From: Gnetum montanum
Lineage: Eukaryota; Streptophyta; Gnetopsida; Gnetales; Gnetaceae
NCBI GenBank assembly: GCA_015680685.1
Contig: MNCI01018878.1
Coordinates: 317,438-381,437 of the forward strand
DNA length: 64,000 nucleotides
Reading direction: 5' to 3'
How positions within the stretch are numbered: position 1 is the stretch's first letter; every line of letters starts with the position of its first letter. The position numbers and the translations under genes were made by a program. Below are positions 45,281 through 55,763 of this stretch, in pieces. The notes beneath the pieces were generated by a model. The model worked only from the letters and a program-made list of their open reading frames with translations, made no database searches and was not told the DNA's origin.

Positions 45281-46163
45281 TGATGAGTCCTGATATCAGA
45301 CCCTTGATATCGGACCCCTGATATCGGATCCGTGATACCAGGTACGCAATATCGTGGCCTGGGCAATGATATCGAATATATGATATTGTGATTCCTGTGT
45401 CGGCCTATAAATATAGCACTCGAGCACACATGAAGGGGGTCTTTGGTTTTGGATCTTTTGTCAAGTAATACAGTAGAGTCTTTTTGTCAATTTTCAATTA
45501 GTTTTCAATTCTTTCCCAAGTGCATGCCTGCAGTGTGATGATTATAATTGTACGAAACCTTTATTTGAGTGTGACATACTTGGACACACACATGACCAGC
45601 AATAAAGATCGAGATTACTCCATCATTTTAGCATTCACTTAGTTTAATTATATACTTGTTTAATTGTTATTGTTGTTATTTATAGTTTTCTTAGTTAATA
45701 TTTCTTTATTGTCATTTACTATTCCTGTTGTTAAATGTGGATTGAGTATGACTTAATCATGAAAATTTAAGTGTAACTACTTGGTAACCTAGTAGCTTCT
45801 CTAGTAAGGCCTAAGTAATGTACGCTTGGTAATCCCAGAAGTAGTACACAAGGTCCAAGATGCTCATGGATGATTGAGGATGGATGCTCATCGCACTTTG
45901 GTTAGCTTGGATTTTATTTTCCATTGCCAGTTAGCTTAATCAAGATTGTTTTCCATTATCTCTAGGAGTAACATTAGTTAGAACAACATCATACACCTCA
46001 TACGTGACAAAGCAAATACTAGTCCAGGTGGGAAGACAACAAACTGTGATCAATGTGTAACTATCTAGATACCACAATTAGTTCATTTGTGGAGTTCGAC
46101 TGGTTCATGTGTGAATGCTTGTGATTCATATGGTTGGGCGTAGGGGTACCTCATCACTCATTA
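45281..46163 (+). repeat. 3' LTR of element F
   Basis: TGATGAGT at 45281 to ACTCATTA at 46163, preceded by the PPT 'gtcatggggta'. Several GATATC-type palindromes (45293-45390) precede TATAAATA at 45406-45413. Confidence 0.8.
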
Positions 46164-46959
46164 ATGATCAATTGATGATAGATGTTGAAAATTGTTGGAG
46201 TGTTGAATATTGAATAGATGAGTGTTGATGAATATTGATGAATAATGGTGAATGATGAATTAAATCTTTAATTGATGAAATTACTATAAATGCAAATATT
46301 TTTTCATAGTCGATGTGTTTCTTTTATCTAAATCTTCTTACAACAAGTATTATTTTGTGTTTAATAATTTCTCTTTTTTATTATATTTTGTTTTGTATAG
46401 TCATTTGCAATCAATAATCTTTTTCCTTTTTCTATATTGCAAGTGTTGTTCTTCATGATAACTTCATATTCCTTGTCCATGACTTCCTTCCATCTTTTAA
46501 TCTTAGATGCTTCTTGTATGTTGATTAGTTGTTGACTAAGGGATGAGTAGGCAAGATTGAATTAGATTTAGTTGTCCTTGTTTCAAAATTTGTATATAGC
46601 ATTTGATCTTGAGGGTGGTCTCTTTGAACCAAAGGCTTAGGTTTATTTTGGATTTTTATTTTTCATTATTTTTCTAAAGCTCATTTATGCCAAATTATTT
46701 CTTAATAAATACTACATCCTAGATGAGTACTTTTGTGTTCGCTTTGGTTATAGTATTTGTATCCACTTGTTTTTATGTCATAGCCAAGAAACATTCATTG
46801 TTTCCTTTATTGTCCAACTTGTTGAGAAACTGTTTTGGAATTTTTAGTAATGACATCCCAATGTTTTCATGTACTTGATATTTGGTAGCTTTTTGTAAAA
46901 TGATTCATAGGGTAACTTGTCTTTGTTGCTACTACTAATGATTCTGTTGGTGATGTAGG

Positions 46960-48010
46960 TTGCCATAGTCATTGACTTGCTCTTTGTTTTGTAATGATGC
47001 ATTTTAAAGAAAACACCTCATCATGTCATGTAAGGTTCTATTTTTTTTCTCTACAACTCTATTTGATTGGGATTATATCCACATGTTATTTGATGGAAAA
47101 TTCCTTATTTTGAAAAAAAATTTCAATTTTTTGTTGATAAATTCCTCTAGTCGATTTGTCTAATATAATGTAGTATGATTCTTGGTGCTGTGTATGATGG
47201 TATAGAAATCTTTAAATTTGTTTACAACTTCAATTTTAGTTAACATGTTGTATGCCCAAGTAAATTTGAAGTAATCATCCACCATGAAAAAAGGTAAAAT
47301 ATTCTTCTCCTATTAATGTGGTTTGCATAGGACCAATAAAATCAATGTGAAGTAGTTCAAGGGATTTGTCTTTTCTTTGCATAGCCATGGTATAAGGACC
47401 ATTTATTTGTTTTCATTGGATAAAAATTCAATGTTTCTCCTTTAGATTTTTTCTGATTTGGAGAGCTATAGCATTTTTCAAGTTTTCATCTTTTCAATGT
47501 TATTATATGATGTGTGTCCCAACATTGTGAGTTAATGGATGAGTAATGATTTTCTGAACTCATTTTAGTGATAATTTTCCTTTATTTATCTTCAAATATT
47601 AGTACTTGGATTTTTGGACTTTTTGATTCTTAAACATTATTGTTGATGCTAATGAGATTTCCTTTCAAGTTAAAATAATCACAATCTATGTAGTGTATTC
47701 AATTGTTATAGGTTTTGATCTTTATAATCTTCTCTTCATCAGGTTTTGTGATGATATGCCTTTTATTTCTGTATATTACATCAATTCCTCTCTTGGACAT
47801 TTGTCCTATTGATAGCAAAGGATTTGAAAGATTTGAAACATGAAATAATTTAGTTATAGCTATGACCTTATTGTTGAATAGTCTTACAATGCAATCGCCT
47901 ACTCATTTTGATGTTGCTAATATTGTTGGCTTTATAGTTGAAGAGGTACGATTTATGTGAAGTCATGTGATTTGAAAAACCTTTGTCTAAAATCCATGAA
48001 ATTTGTTTAA
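46960..48010 (-). pseudogene. copia protease and integrase remnants
   Basis: The protease loop reads W-I-L-D-K-G-F-S-N-H-M-T near 47990, an altered W-I-L-D-S-G-A-S-x-H-M-T. The integrase core has L-L-H-I-D-F-I-G-P-M near 47350, M-V-D-D-Y near 47280 and R-K-K-N-R-T-L-H-D-M-M near 47030 (from E-R-K-N-R-T-L). Stops and frameshifts throughout. Confidence 0.72.
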
Positions 48011-48149
48011 TTATTTTACTTGAATTGAAAGCTTTGTAGTTAGTTGGATTATCTTCTTGTGTTAAAGTTGAAGTTAACGCTTCCTCTTGAATTTTATTTT
48101 GAAGTTGTACTGCATCAAAGCTAATTTTGACCGAACAAGTTTCTATAGT

Positions 48150-49040
48150 ATGTCCTCTTTTCTTACAAAACTTGCATATTAGAATGGCATTGTAAGATTG
48201 TGAATTTCTCGATTTTTGACGATTCTATCTTTCTATTGTAAAGCCTCTTCCCCTTATGTCTCTTGTTGAAGTCTCTATTGTGTTTTGACTATTATGAAAA
48301 GTCTCATCTTGAAAGTTGGCTCTATTGAATCTTCCTCTACATTTGTTAAGTCTTCATCTTCCAGTAGTGGCAACAAATGCTTGATTTTTCTCATTATTAC
48401 ATGGTCTTATTCTTTCCAAATTTATAATTTGTGAGACTAAATTATCTAATGTATATTGTTTAAACTCTTTGTTTTGAAGGAAGTTCATCATCATTTTTTT
48501 ATACCTCTAATCATTTTATAGTGCTTCCACAACCTTTTTTACCTTTTGGTATTGAGAAATACTACATCCAAGTTCATTAATGTGTTTAATGCATTTATAC
48601 ATTATTGTAAAAAAATCTTCAATGGATTCTTCTTTCTTGATTTCAAGTTTATCAAATTATATTCTATATAGAAGTTCCTTAGTGTGTTGATTTTCTAAGT
48701 TTCCAAGGTATGAACATAATCTATTCCATATTTGTTTGGCTATCTTTAGGAAGCATAAACTACCAACTATCATTTCTAACACATTAAAAATGATGATCAT
48801 TCTTGCAAGGGAGTCTTTGCTCTTCCATTTTTCTTCCTCCAAAAAATCTTTGATCAATGGATTTTTTTCATCTTTGTCTTGTTTACTAGGAGTTATTTTG
48901 AAAAGTATTTCTTTTGGTTCAACTGCCTTCGAGACATCATTTACCTTGAGGAGGTATTTCATCATATCTTTTCATAAGATGAAATCTTGGATCCCATTAA
49001 AGATGATAGGACATTTTGGTATTTCCTTATTGCAACTCAT
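48150..49040 (-). pseudogene. copia gag (UBN2-type) remnant
   Basis: The open stretch 48965-48657 has W-K-S-K-D-S-L-A-R, I-A-K-Q-I-W-N-R-L and a Y-L-G...L-L-Y pattern typical of copia gag. Near 48180-48130 it reads CKFCKKRGHTIETC, a perfect C-x2-C-x4-H-x4-C zinc knuckle. Several stops. Confidence 0.78.
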
Positions 49041-49287
49041 AGTAACGTTGTCTCTCGTACCAGTATTATCATTATTTGGAATTAAATACTAAAATTTTAG
49101 TGAGATTATATGATTAAAACATTGATGATTATTAAATGTTTGGAGGATGAAAATATGAAGTAGTGAGTAGATCTTGATTAAAACTCTTATTGGAGAGTTG
49201 AAGATAATGTTAATTAGTAACTGTGTTGAAAGCTTGATGAAGATGAGAAAGCTGAAGATTGAAGAGAGCAACCTTCATGAGAACAAT

Positions 49288-50116
49288 TGATGAGTCATGA
49301 ATTATTGGCTGCGATATCGCGTATGCGATATCACAGGTGATGCGATATCGCGTATGCGATATCGTAGCTTGTCTTCTCATCTATAAATAAGAGGTAGGAA
49401 AATAAGGGAAGTTTTTAGTTTTTAGTTTTAGTGTTAAGGTAGAGACTTTTTGTTAGTTTTTCCTCTCAACCCTTTCTCCCAGTGCATGCTTGCAGTGTGA
49501 TGATTGTAATTGTATGACATCCTTATTCGAGTGTGACGTACTTGGACAAGCACATGACTGGAAATAAAGATCAAGATTACTTCATCATTACAGCATCAAC
49601 TTAGCTTAATTATTTAATTATTATTGTTATGTATTGCTTTCTTAGTTAATATCTCTCTACCCTTATCTCCTAGTAACGTGGAATGAGTACGACTTAATCA
49701 CGAGCATTTAAGTGTGGCTACTTGGTAACCCAGTAGCATACCTAGGCCATGCGCTTGGTAATCCTAGTGGTATTCATACACAAGGTCCAAGATGTGTATG
49801 AATGATTAAGGAATAGATGCTCATTGTACTAGGGCTAGTTTAGATTCTCTCTCACCCTCTCTCTCTCCTAGCTTAGTTAATATTATTTCCCATCATACCT
49901 AGGAGTAGCATTAGTGTAGGAACACATCATACACCTCACTCTGGACTAAACCATACGTGACAAAGCTAATACTAGTCCAGGTGGGAAGACAGTGAATTAT
50001 GATCTATGAGTAACTATCTAGATACCATAACTAGCCCATCTGCGGAGTTCGACTAGATCGTGCATGAAATGCTCGTATTCGTATGGTTGAGTGTAGGGGT
50101 ACCTCACCACTCATCA
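49288..50116 (+). repeat. 5' LTR of element E
   Basis: 829 bp, TGATGAGT to ACTCATCA. Four GATATC palindromes at 49313, 49327, 49344 and 49358 (spacing 14, 17, 14) precede TATAAATA at 49382-49389. Confidence 0.9.
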
Positions 50117-50117
50117 T

Positions 50118-50135
50118 TGGCGTCATTGCCAGGGA
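50118..50135 (+). other. primer binding site, element E
   Basis: 'tggcgtcattgccaggga' lies one base after the LTR and is a near match to the Athila-type PBS. Confidence 0.78.
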
Positions 50136-50257
50136 TGGTGCTAGTTATCTAGATTAGTTATATCATACAAGGTCACTCTATAGGAATTAACGATATATCT
50201 TTTAGGAAGAAATAATTGCAAAAAGTCACATACAAATTCACACACAATTTCACAACC

Positions 50258-52243
50258 ATGCCTCTCCTATAAGACTACGATAACGCCGCATCTAGTGAGG
50301 CAATTCATTGGAGAACCAACGAATTTTATGACAATGAAGATTGGAGTACGCAATCTAAGGTGGGGATTTCTTATAAACATAAACGAAGGCAAAATTGTCC
50401 CAATGCATGAAATCATAACTTACTCGATGACGATGAACCCCTATTGGCCACTACAAGCCTAACGCAAATACAAGAGGTTGTTCGAATCTCCCGTAGGCAT
50501 CCTAAAGAGAGCTGCCTACCCAAGCTCAATTTAAAAAACTTTCCCAATTTCTTAGGAGGCTATGACTTAGATCTACAGCAACATTTACAAGTCTTCTATG
50601 ATGCCTATGCATGGAACAACATTGATAACAGTTGGCAAAAACTCAAGCTCTTTCCTATGACACTCGTTGGCCAAGCAAAAGTATGGTATAGATCGTTAAA
50701 ACCAAATTTAATACAACATTGCCCAACAATGGTAGAAATCTTTAATGAAAGATATCAAACTTACGCAAGAGTGTCAGCCTTGAGGAAACAAATTCAAGAG
50801 TGGAAACAAGCACAACATGAACCCTTGGACATGGCCTTAGAAAGATATTATGCATTGTCAAATAACTGTCCAGGCCATGAGTTCTCCAAGGAAAGGCTAA
50901 TGTACTATATTATTGATGGGCTCCATGATGAAACAAGAGAGACCCTAGGGATGTATGCCCAAGGTCAACTATACGAACTACAAACCCAACAATTCTAAGA
51001 GCTTATTAAGCGGGTAGCAAAAGAAGAAAGAGAAATGGCTAGATGGGAGAGTGTTGAAAAACATCAACGGGACCAAAATCTCAACGTAACAGAGGTCCAT
51101 AATCATAAAAAGGAGAAACTAACCTATCTCAAGGAGGAAGAACCATCTTTTCCAATACAACAATCATTAGAGGAAATCGAGGCAAAGATCAATAAGATGC
51201 TAGAATGGATGCATAAAAAGTATGGAGAATATATCAATATTATTGGAGATAGAGTTTTGACAACCCGAGAAGCAGGAAAAAATGTCATTAGAAAATTGGA
51301 AAAAAGGGATGAAGAAAATAATAGCTCAACTGTCAATCACACGTATGAATGCAACATTTGCATGTATGATCACCCCAAGGGCCAATTCCCAATCTTGTTA
51401 CATTTATATGAGCATTGGGGAAGCACGTTACACCTAAAGTTCATACAGAGATACTGTGTTCGATCACAGTGGCAACAATCCTAGTCATGGGGGAAGCCAT
51501 CACTAAACTAGAGACACCCTTCATATCATCCAAATCCAAATGCTTATCTAGTCCAACATCCTGTTTCCCCAACTGGGTCAACATACTCTATCTCCCCACA
51601 TTATCATTCTCCTCAATTTTATCAGCCCATGTCCTCAACACAACCATCGCCTTGTGTACCTTACACTTCTCCTAAATTTCAACATTCTCATCCTTTCCAT
51701 CCTTTTGCATTGTCACCAACTATTCCTAAAGTGTCTGCACCACAGTAACAACCCACAAACATTACTTATGCTACTATTTCCAGCAGCAGTGAGAGACCTC
51801 CTCAACATCAAAGGTGTCCCTTCTTTAGACATGATCTTAGGAAGGGACAACACAGTTCCAAGGCCACTACATTCTCCAACTTAGCACAAGTCCAACACTG
51901 TGGTGCATCCTTCTCCTCGAACCCAACGCCTCATGTCACCTCATTAGGACCACTAATTAACACTCCAAAAACCATACGGCCCAATGAATACAGCCATGGA
52001 GAGTGACATCCCAACCCTTGCATGCCATTTTACGGTTTGAAGTATCATAGTGGGTCAACTCTTTACTTGGGAACCACATCTTATAAATTGCCCCACTATG
52101 CTTACTATAATCAGGTGTGTGAACCCCAGTGGGGTAAGTATGATCAAGTTTCGATATTTCCAACATGCAAGGATGCTCATCTTTCATTTATTAATCCTTT
52201 CCATGCTCAACCATTTAGTTATGGGGGATATTCCCCATTTTAA
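50258..52243 (+). pseudogene. gag: gag, element E
   Basis: A single frame from the ATG at 50258 (M-P-L-L) to about 52243, broken by stops near 50270, 50408, 50996, 51482, 51514, 51747 and 52004. The 184 codons 50444-50998 are fully open and hold the retrotransposon gag domain: F-L-G-G-Y-D, H-L-Q-V-F-Y-D-A-Y-A-W, W-Q-K-L-K-L-F-P-M-T-L and I-I-D-G-L. A CNICMYDHPKGQ zinc-knuckle variant (C-x2-C-x3-H) follows near 51350, then a Pro/Ser/His/Tyr-rich tail. It would form virus-like particles. Confidence 0.82.
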
Positions 52244-52255
52244 TAACAAGCAAGA

Positions 52256-53417
52256 TTAATAAATATTTTTCATNNNNNNNNNNNNNNNNNNNNNNNNNNN
52301 NNNNNNNNNNNNNTTCGAGGGTACAGTGATATTCTTGACATTTTTAAAACTTAAAATTAATTTTGTGTTCATTGTACCCAGAATGAAGAAGGATGGACCA
52401 AGAGGAAATGATTAGGATGTGACATCAGGGGGACTTGCGGATTCTCTTTGGTGACATCTATGAGCATTATCACGCAACGTGGTTGTACTAAAATCCTTGT
52501 AGATTTAAGGAAAAATGGGAGTAAGACTAATCAAAAGGCACTCAAAAATCCAATGCTATTCTAGGGGGATCCACTGGAAAGACATGCACCCATGCCTGAA
52601 GGTTGGCGGCTTCTCTGGATTCAGCCTTTAAAAAAAACATAAAAACAAAGAAAGTGCCATAAAGCAAAAAATGACTCCTCCCTTGAACAAAATGCCAAGT
52701 GATCGTATGCCTTGTATGTAATGATACTCTCATAGTTGCTCATCATGGGATGAAACAATGCAGTGTCACTGATCAGAGGAATGGACTTTGCCCTGATCTT
52801 GGAACAACGAGTTAATGACACATTAATCATGCTTTACACGTAGGATTTGTTGTGCCCTAGGTTAGTTACCTCATGTCCCAATCTCTACAATCCCTTCTAT
52901 AGTCCGTCTCATCTCGCTGTTCATGTAATTGTAACTCGTGTCTTGTATAGTGTAGAATTCTTACCTCATTCTGGTGATACTTACATGTGTGTGTTTTGTG
53001 GAACCAATGTGGATTACATTTAACCCTTCTAGTGCCTACGGACATTTTTAAGTGTGGTTATGCAAGGGCATTATAGGTTGGAACCTGCTTTGGGGAGGAT
53101 TCACTTGCGTAATTTTTGTAATTTGCACTCATAACATCTTCTGCACACCATCTATTACCCTTAGAGTATTTTCAACAATATTATTTCCCTTATTACTATC
53201 CCTTTGATTCAAACTTTCCTATGAACCATCACATAGCCTTTTTCTCCCCTTTACCATCCGAGGTCCTTATTGATAAATTCCACACCATCATAATTTTTGT
53301 GCCTTTAGAACTAGTTGAATTACCCTAGAACCCTTTAAAACTCATCTAGATGTCCTTATTTTACATCAATTAATTTCAAAAAAATATTAAAAAATTTGGT
53401 ACATTCTATAAAGTGCC
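52256..53417 (+). other. conserved non-coding block with assembly gap, element E
   Basis: Aligns with 916-2261 of A. Ns at about 52274-52313. No gene. Confidence 0.55.
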
Positions 53418-53690
53418 CTAACATCGATCGGCTGCGATATTGCGGCCAACGCGATATCACATCCGCGCTATCACATCCCAAAAATATATATATACGTGAT
53501 CCCCCGTGCTAATGAACATCATTTACAACTTTTCACGTGGGGGAAGTTTTTCAAATTTCTCTCTATGAATCATGATTTCATGTCCCTTTCTTTCATATCC
53601 ATAACTCGCTTGCTAGTGCTCCGATTTTCATTCCATTTGAACCTACTTGAACTCAGAGTGTTCAGCTTAGTCATGGGGGAGGGGCACATG
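53418..53690 (+). promoter_or_regulatory. putative internal promoter and PPT-like motif, element E
   Basis: Palindromic GCGATATTGC, GCGATATCAC and GCGCTATCAC-type sites (about 53434-53475) precede a TATATATATAC box near 53487. 'gcttagtcatgggggaggg' (about 53665) resembles the family polypurine tract. This is the same layout as 2262-2505 in A. Confidence 0.4.
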
Positions 53691-53966
53691 CCAAATAGCG
53701 CATAAAGTTTTTGAAATTCATCATCGCTGGAAGGAAATTATTAAGGGTAATTAATTATAAAATTAAGGATAAATGAGCCAAACACAATTCCATCTCCTTA
53801 GTTATACCAAGAAATTATATTTGGAAACCACCTAAGCAAAGAGGATTCAATATTATAATCTTTCGAGGACATTTTCTCCTAATAAGCAAATTCATTAAGG
53901 CAAGCAGTAAGGTATAACCTAACTTTGGTAATAACCTTACTAATGATTGGCCCTGTGTGATTGCAG

Positions 53967-54733
53967 ATGGCCCCAAAACGCAGACAATAGGAAGGTCTTG
54001 CTCAAGGTGGGAACAAGCAACCTAGAAGAGGTGAAGGATAGTTCTTGCCGAACAACATGTAGAGTAGGAGGGACAATCATTTAGTATCCACCAAGAAGAC
54101 CCTGCTATTGTACAATCAAGGTAGGTGGAAGGAGGAGTTGCTGTAGCATCTGAACAGGGACGACATCTCTCGTTGCCCCATAATTGTATTCAGGCCATCC
54201 ATGAAAGGTCCATATTTACTGTAGTGATCACAAAATTAATCTTTGGACCTTTTGCAGAATTTGCTCCGGAGGCTGTTAGGGATCACTTCAATGGGTCCCC
54301 ATTATGGCCTACCCTCTCTGAAAGTGGTTCCTGGTACTTAAGGGAAACGTACTAATTTTGGCACAACAGAGAACAAGGCACCACGGTGAACATTTGTGGT
54401 GTGACTATTGATTTCTCTATTCAAACCATTTTGGAAGTATTAAACCTTCCGAATACAAGGCCAAAGGTTGCTCAGAACTAGTTGGACACTTTTAGAACTA
54501 AGCAACTTAATAAACTGTTGACGGAGAATAAAAAGGTGGTGAAAGAAAAAGAGAAGGCTGACTAGGATGCCTCTATGGCACAAGCGCAAACTTATGTGCA
54601 TGCCAAGGCACTCAAGGCCTTACAAGAGGAGAAACTCCAAGCCATACTTCAAGGCCATCAAATCCTAAGACCTGGAGCATAAGACAAGGGAAAGACACCC
54701 ATGGAGGAGCCACTGCCACTAGGAACTACATGA
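53967..54733 (+). pseudogene. ORF2 remnant, element E
   Basis: It starts M-A-P-K-R-R directly after 'gtgattgcag'. The open stretch 54125-54355 includes L-P-H-N-C-I-Q-A-I-H-E-R-S-I-F and A-P-E-A-V-R-D-H-F, then W-Y-L-R-E-T-Y. C-G-V-T-I-D-F-S and L-N-L-P follow. Two internal deletions relative to A remove most of the second globular part and coiled coil; one joins at the 10-bp repeat AAGAGGAAAA. Ends with the E-E-P-L-P-L motif and stop at 54731-54733. Confidence 0.65.
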
Positions 54734-54910
54734 GTTCAACCCAATCTTATGGTTATAGTATTTTCTTTTAAGTTCTTTGTGTTGTGTCTCAATTTTGTTT
54801 TGATTCCACACTGTGGCATGAATCCATTCTAGTCAGTCAATAATCCCATACCTAAATAGTATGTAATTAATAGAGCTTGTTCTCACTTTAACTCGAGGAC
54901 AAGTTTTCAT

Positions 54911-54925
54911 TCAGTCGTGGGGGTA
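54911..54925 (+). other. polypurine tract, element E
   Basis: 'tcagtcgtgggggta' directly precedes the 3' LTR. Confidence 0.75.
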
Positions 54926-55758
54926 TGTTGAGTCATGAATTGTTGGCTATGATATCACGTACATGATATCATAGGCAACGCGATATCACAGCCTAGATGC
55001 GATATCGTAGCCTGTCTCCTCATCTATAAATAAGAGGTAGGTAGATAAGGGAAGTTTTCAATTTTTAGTTTTAGTATTAAGGTAGAGACTTTTTATCAGT
55101 TTTTCCTCTCAACCCTTTCTCCCAGTGCATGTCCGCAGTGTGATGATTGTAATTGTATGACATCCTTATTCGAGTGTGACGTACTTGGACATGCACATGA
55201 TCGAAAATAAAGATCGAGATTACTTCATCATTGCAGCATCCACTTAGCTTAATTATTTAATTATTATTGTTATTTATTGCTTTCTTAGTTAATATCTCTC
55301 TACCCTTATCTCCTAGTAACGTGGAATGAGTACGACTTAATCACGAGCATTTAAGTGTGGCTACTTGGTAACCCAGTAGCGTACCTAGGCCATGCGCTTG
55401 GTAATCCTAGTGGTAGTCGTACACGAGGTCCAAGATGTGTACGGTGATTAAGGAACAGATGCTCATTGCACTAGGGCTAGTTTAGATTCTCTCTCACCCT
55501 CTCTCTCTCCTAGCTTAGTTAATATTATTTCCCATCATGCCCAGGAGTAGCTTTAGTATAGGAACACATCATACACCTCACTCTGGACTAAACCATACAT
55601 GACAAAGCTAATACTAGTCTAGGTGGGAAGACAATGAACTACGATCTACGAGTAACTGTCTAGATACCACAACTAGCCCATCTGCGGAGTTCAACCAGAT
55701 CGTGCGTGAAATGCTTGTATTCGTATGGTTGACTGTAGGGGTACCTCGCCACTCATCA
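54926..55758 (+). repeat. 3' LTR of element E
   Basis: 833 bp, starting TGTTGAGT (one change from TGATGAGT) and ending ACTCATCA before ACAAT. Palindromes at about 54950-55012, TATAAATA at 55025-55032. It is closely similar to the 5' LTR, with most visible differences in the palindrome cluster. Confidence 0.9.
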
Positions 55759-55763
55759 ACAAT

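Larger units (their letters stand above)
42087..46163 (+). mobile_element. Athila-like element F, 5'-truncated and internally deleted
   Basis: Gag C-terminus, conserved block, shortened ORF2, then a 3' LTR. It has no PBS, no N-terminal gag and no pol. Relative to A, about 2.3 kb of ORF2 (A positions about 2955-5278) is missing. Confidence 0.7.
46300..49100 (-). mobile_element. Ty1/copia element remnant, minus strand
   Basis: On the minus strand the order is gag (about 49040-48150), protease (about 48000-47960) and integrase (about 47900-46960), then decay. The gag-protease-integrase order with no RT before integrase is diagnostic of Ty1/copia. LTRs were not identified. Element E (49288) is inserted just upstream of gag. 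Confidence 0.75.
49288..55758 (+). mobile_element. Complete non-autonomous Athila-like element E
   Basis: 5' LTR 49288-50116, PBS 50118-50135, gag 50258-52243, conserved block with an assembly gap, ORF2 53967-54733, PPT 54911-54925, 3' LTR 54926-55758. The duplication ACAAT flanks it (49283-49287, 55759-55763). It has no protease, RT, RNase H or integrase. This is the gag-only (TR-GAG-like) class with an added ORF2. It serves as the structural reference for A, B, F and J. Confidence 0.9.

Noticed and set aside
49311-49363. CRISPR-like reading of the spaced GATATC palindromes
   Set aside because: Units are too short, spacing varies (14-19 bp), there are no unique spacers, and the setting is a plant LTR promoter.
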